Source of the DNA: Methylobacterium organophilum
GTDB lineage: Bacteria > Pseudomonadota > Alphaproteobacteria > Rhizobiales > Beijerinckiaceae
NCBI RefSeq assembly: GCF_022179465.1
Contig: NZ_BPQV01000009.1
Coordinates: forward strand, 124,001 to 188,000
Direction: 5' to 3'
DNA: 64,000 nucleotides
This document shows positions 10,537 through 18,324 of the stretch, one piece after another. A model generated the notes under the pieces. That model did not search any database. It worked only from the letters and a program-made list of their open reading frames with translations, and was not told the DNA's origin. The first letter of the stretch is position 1. Every line of letters begins with the position of its first letter. The position numbers and the translations under genes are program-made.

Positions 10537-10852
10537 CGCGACACCTCTTCGGCTCCCTGTGCTCTGGCCCGGTTGTCCGGTGGAGTTGGAATTTATCCAA
10601 TGCCAGGCTGCGTTGGCGGGAGGCTTAGACGAGCGGTCCGGGTGAAACAAGGGCATTGCGCGTCGCACAAATGGCTTCTTGTCACTGCCGAGCCGTCGCG
10701 GGCCGCGCGGCGCCGGATCGGCGAATTCGGGCGGCCGGGGGCCGGGATGAAGCCTCGCCGTCGCCCGTGCGGCGACTCGACTCGGAAACGCCTTGACAGG
10801 TCGGGGCGGCGCTCATACACCGCCGGCCGTCGCCCAGAAGGCGTCACGCCAC
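10537..10852. other. Intergenic region between nuoA and tRNA-Asp
   Basis: This stretch separates the leftward nuo operon from the rightward tRNA pair, so it should hold divergent promoters. On the minus strand an AT-richer patch (TTGGATAAATTCC, around 10590) is the only candidate core promoter for nuoA, and it does not match a consensus well. A TTGACA-like hexamer at about 10793 (CTTGACAGG) on the plus strand lies about 60 nt before the first tRNA and is a plausible tRNA promoter -35 element. I see no protein gene here. Confidence 0.5.
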
Positions 10853-10929
10853 GCGGGCGTAGCTCAGTTGGTTAGAGTGCCGGCCTGTCACGCCGGAGGT
10901 CGCGGGTTCGAGCCCCGTCGCCCGCGCCA
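10853..10929 (+). tRNA. tRNA-Asp (anticodon GTC), copy 1
   Basis: A complete 77-nt cloverleaf with encoded CCA. The acceptor stem is GCGGGCG pairing with CGCCCGC (10853-10859 with 10919-10925), the discriminator is G at 10926 and CCA is at 10927-10929. The D arm is GCTCAGTTGGTTAGAGT, the anticodon loop CTGTCAC has GTC at 10887-10889, and the T arm contains GGGTTCGAGCCCC. GTC reads GAC and GAU aspartate codons. It is identical to the second copy 104 nt downstream. Confidence 0.98.
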
Positions 10930-11033
10930 CGTTCCTTGTACAATCCATCGTCGATGCCGCGGGCCCGACTCGCCGCGACGATACTGTACCATACGGAACC
11001 ATCCGGCGGGACATTATAGGGGACATACGCCAC

Positions 11034-11110
11034 GCGGGCGTAGCTCAGTTGGTTAGAGTGCCGGCCTGTCACGCCGGAGGTCGCGGGTTCGAGCCCCGTC
11101 GCCCGCGCCA
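11034..11110 (+). tRNA. tRNA-Asp (anticodon GTC), copy 2
   Basis: This is an exact copy of the upstream tRNA-Asp, again 77 nt with encoded CCA. The identity extends beyond the gene: seven bases upstream (ACGCCAC) and two downstream are also shared, giving 86-bp direct repeats at 10846-10931 and 11027-11112. The 104-nt spacer shows no other gene. The two copies are probably processed from one transcript. Confidence 0.98.
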
Positions 11111-11239
11111 CGCATACCACGCATTCCCCAGCACCATACGGCCACGCTTGTTGCGGCGCGTCAGATCGCGCCTTCGGCCCGGTGAACCTCCCCGGCGCGC
11201 GGTGTTGGATCTCCATCGTCTCCAGATGGATCCCCTCGC

Positions 11240-11548
11240 ATGCGAATCCCGATTCTTGCCGGCCTGACCGGCCTCGCGCTGCTCGTCTCGGGCGGCGCCA
11301 TCGCCCAGAGCAGCACCACCGGTGGCCCCACGGGCAGCAACCTCAGCAATCCCAGCCGTGCCGGGGGCGCGGGACCGCAACCCCTGAATTCCGCCGGATC
11401 GACCACGGGCTCGGTCGGCACCGGAGCCGCGCCGGCCGGCGCGCCGGCAATCGGCTCGACGCCGGGCACCAATATCGGCGGCACCCCGACCAGCGGCCCG
11501 CCCGGCACCGGAGGCGCCGCGGGCGGCCCCTCCCTCGGCGGGCGGTAG
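11240..11548 (+). CDS. Small exported Gly/Ser/Pro/Thr-rich protein
   Basis: This encodes 102 residues. The first 22 form a clear Sec signal peptide (MRIPILAGLTGLALLVSGGA, then IAQ as cleavage site). The mature part is low complexity: Gly, Ser, Thr, Pro, Ala and Asn dominate, with no Cys, and the tail ends in GGPSLGGR. It is probably a disordered secreted or periplasmic protein. I do not recognise a family with an assigned function. A strong reading frame also exists antisense, as is common at this GC content, but the signal peptide supports this strand. Confidence 0.65.
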   Translation: MRIPILAGLTGLALLVSGGAIAQSSTTGGPTGSNLSNPSRAGGAGPQPLNSAGSTTGSVGTGAAPAGAPAIGSTPGTNIGGTPTSGPPGTGGAAGGPSLGGR

Positions 11549-11652
11549 CGCCAGGAGAGACCCTGACACGGCTGGGCCGGCAGCGCTCCTGCGCCGCCGG
11601 CCCGATTCCTGCGATGGTGCGCGATCGGGAACGGGAGACGGATGGAGGCGGG

Positions 11653-11868
11653 ATGGCGGGCTTCTTCTTTCTCTATTTCACGGCCTGCGCCGCGAATGCG
11701 CCGGATACCTGCGAGTCGCGGCGCCTCCCCCTCGACGTCCCCGATGCGCGCGCCTGCCTGCACGTGGCCCAACCCCAACTCGCCCGCTGGGTCGGAGAGC
11801 ACCCGCGCTATCGCATCACCCGCTGGCGCTGCGGCGCCCCGCCGAAGGAGGACGGGACGCGCATCTGA
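11653..11868 (+). CDS. Small hypothetical Cys-containing protein
   Basis: This encodes 71 residues, with a short hydrophobic start (MAGFFFLYFTACAANAPDTC) and a conserved-looking remainder, LARWVGEHPRYRITRWRC. Proteins of this pattern (four or five Cys, a QPQLARWVxEHPxxRIxxWRC ending) occur as uncharacterised small proteins in alphaproteobacteria, as I remember them. A GGAGG ribosome-binding site at 11644-11648 precedes the chosen ATG. An in-frame upstream ATG at 11614 would add 13 polar residues. Function unknown, possibly exported. Confidence 0.6.
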   Translation: MAGFFFLYFTACAANAPDTCESRRLPLDVPDARACLHVAQPQLARWVGEHPRYRITRWRCGAPPKEDGTRI

Positions 11869-12010
11869 CCCGAAGGCGGCGTGACCGGGGGGCCACAGGG
11901 CGCCCCCTCGCGCGAGCGCGGCCGCCGAGGGTTACCGTCATCGCCTCGCTTTCGCCTCAAGCGCCCGGAATGCGGGAGCCGGATCTCACCTCTGGCTCAG
12001 CCTCCGGCCC

Positions 12011-12511
12011 ATGTCGCGCCCCTCTTCCGTCCGTCCCGCCCTGCTCGCGGCGGCGACGCTGCTCCTGGCGGCTGTCCTCTCCGGCTGCGGCATGGGCTCC
12101 TCGGTGCTCGAAGCCGACCTGCCGGTGAGCCCCGTTATCCTCGACGAGGGCGCGGCCGCAGCGGCGATCTCCCGCTACCGGGCGCAGCATGGACTCGGTC
12201 CCGTGGTGATCGATTCCAGCCTGATCCGGGCCGCCTCGTTCCAGGCCGGTGCCAATGCCCGGGCGGGGCGCCTCAGCCACGATCGCTTCGAGAGCCGCAT
12301 GGCCGGCATCGGCCTCGGCCGCAGCTACGCCGCGGAGAATCTGAGCGCGGGCTCGGAGACCTTCGACCAGGTCTTCGCCCGCTGGAAGGCTTCGCCGGAG
12401 CACAACCGCAACATGCTGATCCCGCAGCTGCGTCGGGTCGGCATTGCCCGGGTGGATGCGCCCGGCACCCGCTACAAGCGCTTCTGGGCGCTGGTGATGG
12501 CCGGCAATTGA
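12011..12511 (+). CDS. CAP/SCP-domain lipoprotein
   Basis: This 166-residue protein has a lipoprotein signal (hydrophobic stretch ending LAAVLSGCG, Cys about 26). A CAP (SCP/PR1) domain fills the rest: AAISRYRAQHGLGPV near residue 51, then ASFQAGANARAGRLSHDRF with its His, AENLSAG, and WKASPEHNRNMLIPQLRRVG with the second conserved Glu-His pair. Bacterial CAP-domain lipoproteins are common, and few have a known substrate. It probably sits in the periplasm attached to a membrane. It is monocistronic and on the same strand as glcE, 199 nt upstream. Confidence 0.85.
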   Translation: MSRPSSVRPALLAAATLLLAAVLSGCGMGSSVLEADLPVSPVILDEGAAAAAISRYRAQHGLGPVVIDSSLIRAASFQAGANARAGRLSHDRFESRMAGIGLGRSYAAENLSAGSETFDQVFARWKASPEHNRNMLIPQLRRVGIARVDAPGTRYKRFWALVMAGN

Positions 12512-12710
12512 GGGCCGTCGCCGGGTGCCTCCCGTCTCCGGCGACACTTTATCGCCGCCTCTCCCCGGCGACGCTTGCGCCGCCAAAGCAAAATGGTTTT
12601 GAAACGCTCTGAACTCGCGGTTGCGATCGCGGGAACCGCGGACCGGTCTCCGGGCCGGTCCGATGATCGAGAACAAGGATGATGCCGCAACGGCATCCAG
12701 GGCGGAAACG

Positions 12711-13898
12711 ATGACGAGCTACGCGCCGGCGAGCGAACAGGAGGCGGCTGCCCTGGTGGCGGAGGCGGCGGGCCGGGCGGAGCAGCTCCGCCTCGTCGGC
12801 GGCGGTACCAAGGCCGCCATCGGCCGGCCGGCCCAGGACGAGGCGACCCTGTCGGCGGCCGGCCTGACCGGCGTGACCCTCTACGAGCCGGCGGAGATGG
12901 TCGTCTCGGCCCGGGCGGGCACGCCCCTCGCCGAGATCCAGAGCCTCCTCGCCGAACGCGGTCAGATGCTGCCCTTCGAGCCCATGGATCATCGGGTGCT
13001 GCTGGCGAGCACGGGCGTGCCGAGCTTCGGCGCGGTGGCCGCCGTCAACAATTCCGGCCCCCGCCGCATCAATGCCGGCGCCGCCCGCGACAGCCTGATC
13101 GGCGTGCGCTTCGTCAACGGGCGTGGGGAGGCGATCAAGTCCGGCGGCCGGGTGATGAAGAACGTCACGGGCCTCGATCTCGTGAAGCTCATGGCCGGCG
13201 CCTGGGGCACCCTCGGTCTTCTCACCGAGGTGACCTTCAAGGTGCTGCCCGTACAGGAGCGGGTGGCCACCCTGGTCTTTTCCGGCCTCAACGACGCCCG
13301 CGCGGTCGAGGCCCTGGCCACCGCCCTGGGCTCGCCCTTCGAGCTCACCGGCGCCGCCCATCTCCCGGCCGGAATCGGCGCCGGGGAGGCCCGGACCTGC
13401 CTGCGTCTGGAAGGCTTCTCGACCTCGATCGACTACCGCCTCGGCGAGCTGCGCCGCCTGCTCAAGCGCTACGGCACGGCCGATACGCTGGAGGGCGAGG
13501 CAGGCGCGGCCCTCTGGCAGGGCATCCGCGACGTGGCGCCGCTCGCCGAGCCGCGCGACGCGGCGGTCTGGCGCATCTCCACCGCGCCGACAAGGGGACC
13601 AGCCGTGACGGCGGCCATCGCTGCGCGGCGGGCGGCCCGCTGGTTCTACGATTGGGGCGGCGGGCTGATCTGGCTCGCCACCGATGCCGCGGGCGATGCC
13701 GGGGCCGAGATTGTGCGGGCCGCCGTGAAGACGCAGGGCGGCCACGCCACGCTGATCCGCGCGCCGGACGCAATTCGCGCCGCCGTACCGGTGTTCGAGC
13801 CGCAGTCCGAGCCGCTGATGCGCCTGACCGCCGGCATCAAGGCCGCGCACGATCCGGCGGGCATCTTCAACCCGGGCCGGATGTATGCCGGGGTCTGA
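12711..13898 (+). CDS. glcE: Glycolate oxidase FAD-binding subunit GlcE
   Basis: This 395-residue protein has an FAD-binding PCMH-type fold. It contains LRLVGGGTKAAIG near the N-terminus, AVAAVNNSGPRRINAGAARD and GEAIKSGGRVMKNVTGLDL, and ends HDPAGIFNPGRMY, the usual end of GlcD/GlcE flavoproteins. With GlcD and GlcF it oxidises glycolate to glyoxylate and feeds electrons to the respiratory chain. The start at 12711 (MTSYAPASEQ) fits the family; in-frame ATG codons at 12663 and 12621 are alternatives. No glcD is present in the window, and glcF is separated from glcE by a gene of opposite direction. Confidence 0.9.
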   Translation: MTSYAPASEQEAAALVAEAAGRAEQLRLVGGGTKAAIGRPAQDEATLSAAGLTGVTLYEPAEMVVSARAGTPLAEIQSLLAERGQMLPFEPMDHRVLLASTGVPSFGAVAAVNNSGPRRINAGAARDSLIGVRFVNGRGEAIKSGGRVMKNVTGLDLVKLMAGAWGTLGLLTEVTFKVLPVQERVATLVFSGLNDARAVEALATALGSPFELTGAAHLPAGIGAGEARTCLRLEGFSTSIDYRLGELRRLLKRYGTADTLEGEAGAALWQGIRDVAPLAEPRDAAVWRISTAPTRGPAVTAAIAARRAARWFYDWGGGLIWLATDAAGDAGAEIVRAAVKTQGGHATLIRAPDAIRAAVPVFEPQSEPLMRLTAGIKAAHDPAGIFNPGRMYAGV

Positions 13899-13914
13899 GG
13901 ATCCCTCTGGCGGC

Positions 13915-13943
13915 AGGCCGGCGGGCTCTCCGGGCCCCGGCCT
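13915..13943. terminator. Hairpin between convergent glcE and chemoreceptor genes
   Basis: The arms AGGCCGG (13915-13921) and CCGGCCT (13937-13943) flank a GC-rich 15-nt loop that can pair further. It lies in the 64-nt gap between two convergent genes, where a bidirectional terminator is expected. No T-run follows on either side, so the call is tentative. Confidence 0.4.
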
Positions 13944-13962
13944 CTGCGTAGGCCCCGCCGCG

Positions 13963-15390
13963 CTAGGCTGACGGCGCGGACAGCGCCCGCATCGCCGTCT
14001 CCAGCTCCTCGCTCTGCGCGCGAAGCAACGCCGAGCTGTCTCCCAGGGAATGGGACGAGGCCACCGCTTCCGTCGTCGTCGCCTGCAGGGCGTCGAGCTG
14101 GCTCACGGCCTCGGCGATCGTCCTCCTGGCGCGGGAGACGCGCTCCGCCACGCCCGACGAGACCTCCTCGTAGGCGCCGCTGATGCGACCGATATCGAAC
14201 GAGGCTCCGTGAACGGTCTCGATCTCGCCTCTCACGCGGTTCAGGGAGGCCGTCGCCTCCGCCGCGGCACGCCCCAGGCGGCCGACCTGAGCGGCGATCT
14301 CGGCGGTCGCCTGAGTGACCTGGGCGGACAAGTCCTTGACCTCGGCAGCGACGACCGAGAAGCCCCGCCCGGCCTCGCCCGCCCGTGCGGCCTCGATGGT
14401 CGCATTGAGCGCCAGCAGGTTCGTCTGGCCGGCGATCACGCCGATCAGATCGCCGATATGGCCGACATCCCGGATTTTTCCCTGCAGATCCGTGAAGGTC
14501 GTCACGGCTTCGGCGAGCGCGGCCACCGTCGTGCCCGAGATGGCGTCGATCCTCTCCGCGTGGCCCCGCGCCTCGTGGGACAGCGTGACGAGCTGCTGCA
14601 TGAGCGCCGTGGGGCCCTCGATCTCCTGCGAGACCTCGGTGCTGGCCCGGTCGACATCGGCACGGCGCGCATCGACGTTCTGCGCCACGCTCAGCACCGT
14701 CCGGGATCCGGTCTCGACGCTCGCCGTCGTCTCGGCGAGCCGGGCAGCGATGCTCCCCAGGGCCTGCATCAGCCCCTCGGACCGCGCCCGCTGATCATGC
14801 TCCACCAGGGTGATGGCCAGCCGCTCCGCGACATAGGCCATCAGTTCCAAAAGCTCGCCATCAAGGCGGGCAGGCTCATGCGAGAAGAATTCGAGGACGA
14901 TCTCGACCCGACCCTCGACGATGACGGGGAAGGCGAAGCAGCCTCGCACCCCGTTGGCCTTGGCCGTCGCGGCGCGGAGGAAACCCGGCAGCACGGTCAC
15001 ATCCTCGCAGGAGACGGGGTTGCCGTCGGCGGCCACGCGGCCGATCATGCCCTCGCCCGGGGCGAAGACGGCACGCTCCGAGGCCGCGACGAAGGATTCC
15101 GCCGCCTGGCTGCCCTGACCCGCCGCCAGGAACCAGACACCCATCGACGTCATTCGCCCGTCGCTGTCGGGCTGCCGCCGATAGGCGTGGGCGATCGGCC
15201 AGCCCGTGAAGCGCGCAACCGCCTCCAGGGATGCCCGGGTCGCCTCCGCGAGGCTCGGCGCCAGGGCGCAGTTGCGGGAGACCCCGTTGAGCAGGGCGAG
15301 AACGGAGGTCAGATCCCGGGTGATCGTCCGCGACAGAGCAGGCTTGGCTACCCGTGCCTTGCCGGTCCTGAGCCACCTGATCCTGCTCAT
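13963..15390 (-). CDS. Soluble GAF-domain methyl-accepting chemotaxis protein
   Basis: This 475-residue protein has an N-terminal GAF-type sensor at about residues 35-200 ([51 protein letters not shown]). A coiled-coil chemoreceptor signalling domain follows; its hairpin tip is [20 protein letters not shown], then [17 protein letters not shown]. No transmembrane helix is visible, so it should be a cytoplasmic receptor sensing an internal or diffusible signal through GAF. The start at 15390 ([10 protein letters not shown]) has a GGAGAT site just upstream; a longer frame to 15456 is less likely. There is no CheR-tethering pentapeptide at the C-terminus. It sits between glcE and glcF in opposite orientation. 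Confidence 0.88.
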   Translation of the reverse strand: MSRIRWLRTGKARVAKPALSRTITRDLTSVLALLNGVSRNCALAPSLAEATRASLEAVARFTGWPIAHAYRRQPDSDGRMTSMGVWFLAAGQGSQAAESFVAASERAVFAPGEGMIGRVAADGNPVSCEDVTVLPGFLRAATAKANGVRGCFAFPVIVEGRVEIVLEFFSHEPARLDGELLELMAYVAERLAITLVEHDQRARSEGLMQALGSIAARLAETTASVETGSRTVLSVAQNVDARRADVDRASTEVSQEIEGPTALMQQLVTLSHEARGHAERIDAISGTTVAALAEAVTTFTDLQGKIRDVGHIGDLIGVIAGQTNLLALNATIEAARAGEAGRGFSVVAAEVKDLSAQVTQATAEIAAQVGRLGRAAAEATASLNRVRGEIETVHGASFDIGRISGAYEEVSSGVAERVSRARRTIAEAVSQLDALQATTTEAVASSHSLGDSSALLRAQSEELETAMRALSAPSA

Positions 15391-15758
15391 GATCTCCGCC
15401 CCGCCGGCCCCCTGACGACCCGAGACCTTCGTAGAAACGACACGCACAAGCAGCAAACTCTTCGTCTCTCTTCAAAGAGCGCACATTCTATGCATCGGCT
15501 CTGTTGAAAAAATATTTCGGAGCTCGTCCGATTTCAACAGAAGTACGAGAGATTCTGCACAAATTTCAACTCAGACGCGCAGATATCCGCCAGATGGGTG
15601 CCCAAATCCTGGGCCCGGATCGGCACGGCGGTCGCGGTGCACCGGGGATGGCGGCGGGAGACGATGTCGCAGCCCGCGGGCGCGCTGCATTTCCTTGAAA
15701 CCGGTCTAAAAGAGGCGGTACCGGCGACGCCACGCCCCAGAAACGCGACGAGACAAGC
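15391..15758. other. Divergent intergenic region between chemoreceptor gene and glcF
   Basis: This gap of 368 nt carries the promoters for two divergent genes. Its middle part (about 15470-15600) is clearly AT-richer than its surroundings and contains the 9-bp inverted repeat listed separately. I see no credible protein gene in it. Confidence 0.5.
15501..15540. repeat. 9-bp inverted repeat CTGTTGAAA / TTTCAACAG
   Basis: CTGTTGAAA at 15501-15509 and its exact reverse complement at 15532-15540 are separated by 22 nt that include AATATTT. It lies about 110 nt upstream of the chemoreceptor start and about 220 nt upstream of glcF. The spacing of whole arms (31 nt centre to centre, about three helical turns) suits a dimeric DNA-binding protein, or the repeat could form an RNA hairpin. 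A third TTTCAAC occurs at about 15563-15569. Confidence 0.5.
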
Positions 15759-17102
15759 GTGCAAACCAATTTCAATCCCGCCCAGCTCGCCGATCCGGCC
15801 ATGGCGGCTTCGGAAAAGATCCTGCGGACCTGCGTGCATTGCGGCTTCTGCACCGCGACCTGCCCGACCTACCTGCTGCTCGGCGACGAGCTCGATTCCC
15901 CCCGCGGCCGCATCTACCTGATCAAGGACATGCTCGAGGGCGGCAAGGCGGCGAGCGCCGAGGTCGTGAAGCATGTCGACCGCTGCCTCTCCTGCCTGTC
16001 CTGCATGACGACCTGCCCCTCGGGGGTGCATTACATGCACCTCGTCGACCATGCCCGCACGCATATCGAGAAGACCCATCGGCGCCCCCTCAGCGACCGG
16101 CTGATGCGCAGCGTGCTCGCCTTCGTCCTGCCCTATCCGAACCGCTTCCGGCTGGCGCTGCGCGGTGCCCGGATCGGCGCGCCCTTCCGGCCGCTCCTCG
16201 CCAAGCTCCCGCGGGTCGGCAACCGGCTCTCGGCCATGCTCGACCTCGCCCCCGCCGCCCTGCCGGGCCGCAACCCGACCGACCGGCCGGGCGTCTTTCC
16301 GGCTGCAACCGCCGGGAACCGGCGCGGCCGCGTGGCGCTGCTGCGGGGCTGTGCCCAGAGCGTGCTGCGGCCGGATTTCAACGAGGCGGCGATCCGGCTC
16401 CTCACCCGCCACGGGGTCGAGGTGGTGCAGCCCAAGGGCGAGGGCTGCTGCGGCGCCCTCACCCACCACATGGGCAAGGAGGAGTCCGCCCACGCCCATG
16501 CCAAGCGCACGATCGACGCCTGGATCGCGGAGGCCGATGCCAACGGGCTCGACGCCATCCTCGTCACCGCCTCGGGCTGCGGCACGACCATCAAGGATTA
16601 CGGCTTCATGTTCCGGGACGATCCGGCTTATGCCGAGAAGGCCCGGCGGGTCTCGACCCTGGCCAAGGACGTGACGGAATATGTCGCCACTCTTGGCCTG
16701 ATGCCCGCCGTGGTCGAGGCGGATCTCACCGTCGCCTACCATTCCGCCTGCTCGATGCAGCACGGCCAGGGCATCCGCACCGAGCCAAAGGCGCTGCTCA
16801 AGGCGGCTGGCTTCACCGTGAAGGACGTGCCGGAGGGCCATATCTGCTGCGGCTCGGCCGGGACCTACAACATCCTCCAGCCGGAGATCGCCGGGCGCCT
16901 GCGCGCCCGCAAGGTCGCCAATATCGAGCGGATGCGCCCCGACGTGATCGCGACGGGCAATATCGGCTGCGCCACGCAGATCGGGAAGGGCACCGCCATC
17001 CCGATCCTGCACACCGTCGAGTTGCTCGACTGGGCGACCGGGGGCCCGAAGCCGGCGGCGCTGGCGGCCCTCGCACCGTCGTCACTCCAGGCGGCGGAAT
17101 GA
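15759..17102 (+). CDS. glcF: Glycolate oxidase iron-sulfur subunit GlcF
   Basis: This 447-residue protein has two [4Fe-4S] motifs, CVHCGFCTATCP near residue 25 and CLSCLSCMTTCP near residue 76. Two CCG domains follow: GEGCCGALTHHMG in the middle and CCGSAGTYN near residue 369. It takes electrons from the GlcD/GlcE flavins and passes them to the membrane. Translation starts at GTG (15759); the following MQTNFNPAQLADP matches the family N-terminus. The end of the gene is 53 nt before a tRNA gene. Separation from glcE is discussed as a finding. Confidence 0.95.
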   Translation: MQTNFNPAQLADPAMAASEKILRTCVHCGFCTATCPTYLLLGDELDSPRGRIYLIKDMLEGGKAASAEVVKHVDRCLSCLSCMTTCPSGVHYMHLVDHARTHIEKTHRRPLSDRLMRSVLAFVLPYPNRFRLALRGARIGAPFRPLLAKLPRVGNRLSAMLDLAPAALPGRNPTDRPGVFPAATAGNRRGRVALLRGCAQSVLRPDFNEAAIRLLTRHGVEVVQPKGEGCCGALTHHMGKEESAHAHAKRTIDAWIAEADANGLDAILVTASGCGTTIKDYGFMFRDDPAYAEKARRVSTLAKDVTEYVATLGLMPAVVEADLTVAYHSACSMQHGQGIRTEPKALLKAAGFTVKDVPEGHICCGSAGTYNILQPEIAGRLRARKVANIERMRPDVIATGNIGCATQIGKGTAIPILHTVELLDWATGGPKPAALAALAPSSLQAAE

Positions 17103-17155
17103 GACGCGCACATCGCCTTCTCAAACCGCCTGGCCCGTGATATCCGGCCCCTCGC

Positions 17156-17229
17156 GCGGGTGTAGCTCAATGGTAGAGCAGCAGCCTTCCAAGCTGAATA
17201 CGTGGGTTCGATTCCCATCACCCGCTCCA
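17156..17229 (+). tRNA. tRNA-Gly (anticodon TCC)
   Basis: A 74-nt cloverleaf with encoded CCA. The acceptor stem GCGGGTG pairs with CACCCGC, the discriminator is T at 17226 and CCA is at 17227-17229. The D arm is GCTCAATGGTAGAGC, the anticodon loop CTTCCAA gives TCC, and the T arm contains GGGTTCGATTCCC. It reads GGA and GGG glycine codons. The top pair of the anticodon stem is a G-A mismatch, which as I recall is normal in alphaproteobacterial copies. It is on the plus strand, 53 nt after glcF. Confidence 0.97.
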
Positions 17230-17409
17230 GAGCGCCTTCCCGGCTCTGGCCGTCCGATCCTGCGGACGCTATGAGGCGAAAGCCGAAGGCTCATCGCTCC
17301 CGCTCCCCCATGCCGCGCGGATCCTCGATCCGCCGCATATCCCCGTGAGGCGCGAAAGCGTTCGCGCGTGAGGAAACATGGCCTCCCGGCGGGAGGCCGG
17401 GGGAGATCC

Positions 17410-18306
17410 ATGAGCCGTTCCCTGTCGCTCGACGAGTTCCTGGCGCAGCGCGCGAAGGACCGGCGTCTCGCTCGCCTGACCCACGACGTCGTCCTTCCGG
17501 TGGCCACGGGCCTGGAATTCGGAGCGGCGGAGAATCCGGTCGCCCTGCCCGACGGCATCAGCGTCGAGTACGTGGACTACGCCAAGGACGCCTGCAGCGA
17601 CCGGCCGGGGGCGGTGGCCGTGGATTACGCCTGGACGGGCAGCGGCTCGCTCCAGGCCGTCGTCGGCCGCAGCGGCTACGATTTCGCCATCGCCGCGCAG
17701 GTCGCGCAATACGTTCCCAACCTGCTCGGCTGGTTCCGGGGCATCTACGAGGTCCTGCGGCCGGGCGGGGTCCTCAATCTCTCGCTGCCGGACCGGCGCT
17801 TCATGTTCGATCTGAAGCGGCATCCGAGCACCCTCGGCGAGGGCGTCGAGGCGCTGCTGCTCGATCTCGACCGGCCGAGCCCCCGGCAGATTTTCGACCA
17901 CACCTATGGCACGGTCGCCCTCGATCCGACCCGCGTCTGGCGGGAGGACACCGATCCCGCCGCGCTGCCGCCCTTGAGCGGCGGCCATGCGCTGGCGCTG
18001 GCGCACAAGCATGCCCGGGAGGCCTTTTCGGCGGAGGGCCGCTACGTCACCTGCCATTGCTGGGTATTCACGCCATTCTCGTTCCTCGATCTGATCGAGG
18101 GCGCGAGCCGGCTCGGCCTCTTCCCGTTCGTCGTGAGCCAGTTCTCCGCCACGGAGCCGGGCTCGTTCGAGTTCTACGTCTGCGTCAGGCGGGACGCGGA
18201 GGAGGATCCCGAGGCGCTGCTCCGGATGCAGCTCGGTGCGATCGCCTATGTGCGCGACATCGCCCGGCAGCATCAGCGCGTCGCCCGCCGCCTGGCGAGC
18301 GATTAG
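17410..18306 (+). CDS. Class I SAM-dependent methyltransferase of unknown substrate
   Basis: This 298-residue protein has a type-11-like methyltransferase core. Visible are the SAM-binding strand GLEFGAAENPVALPDG near residue 35, YDFAIAAQVAQYVPNLLGWF where the second acidic/catalytic region lies, and VLRPGGVLNLSLPDRRFMFD. The C-terminal half (SGGHALALAHKHAREAF and following) resembles methyltransferases found near polysaccharide or glycosyltransferase genes, but no such gene is adjacent. A GGGGAGAT site sits just before the ATG at 17410. A longer frame from 17368 adds unlikely residues. It ends 18 nt before the convergent moaA. Confidence 0.8.
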   Translation: MSRSLSLDEFLAQRAKDRRLARLTHDVVLPVATGLEFGAAENPVALPDGISVEYVDYAKDACSDRPGAVAVDYAWTGSGSLQAVVGRSGYDFAIAAQVAQYVPNLLGWFRGIYEVLRPGGVLNLSLPDRRFMFDLKRHPSTLGEGVEALLLDLDRPSPRQIFDHTYGTVALDPTRVWREDTDPAALPPLSGGHALALAHKHAREAFSAEGRYVTCHCWVFTPFSFLDLIEGASRLGLFPFVVSQFSATEPGSFEFYVCVRRDAEEDPEALLRMQLGAIAYVRDIARQHQRVARRLASD

Positions 18307-18324
18307 GCCCGACCGCCCCGGCGC

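Noticed and set aside
10853-11110. Integration (att) site in the duplicated tRNA-Asp genes
   Set aside because: No integrase, phage genes or partial tRNA repeat further downstream. A simple duplication explains the repeat.
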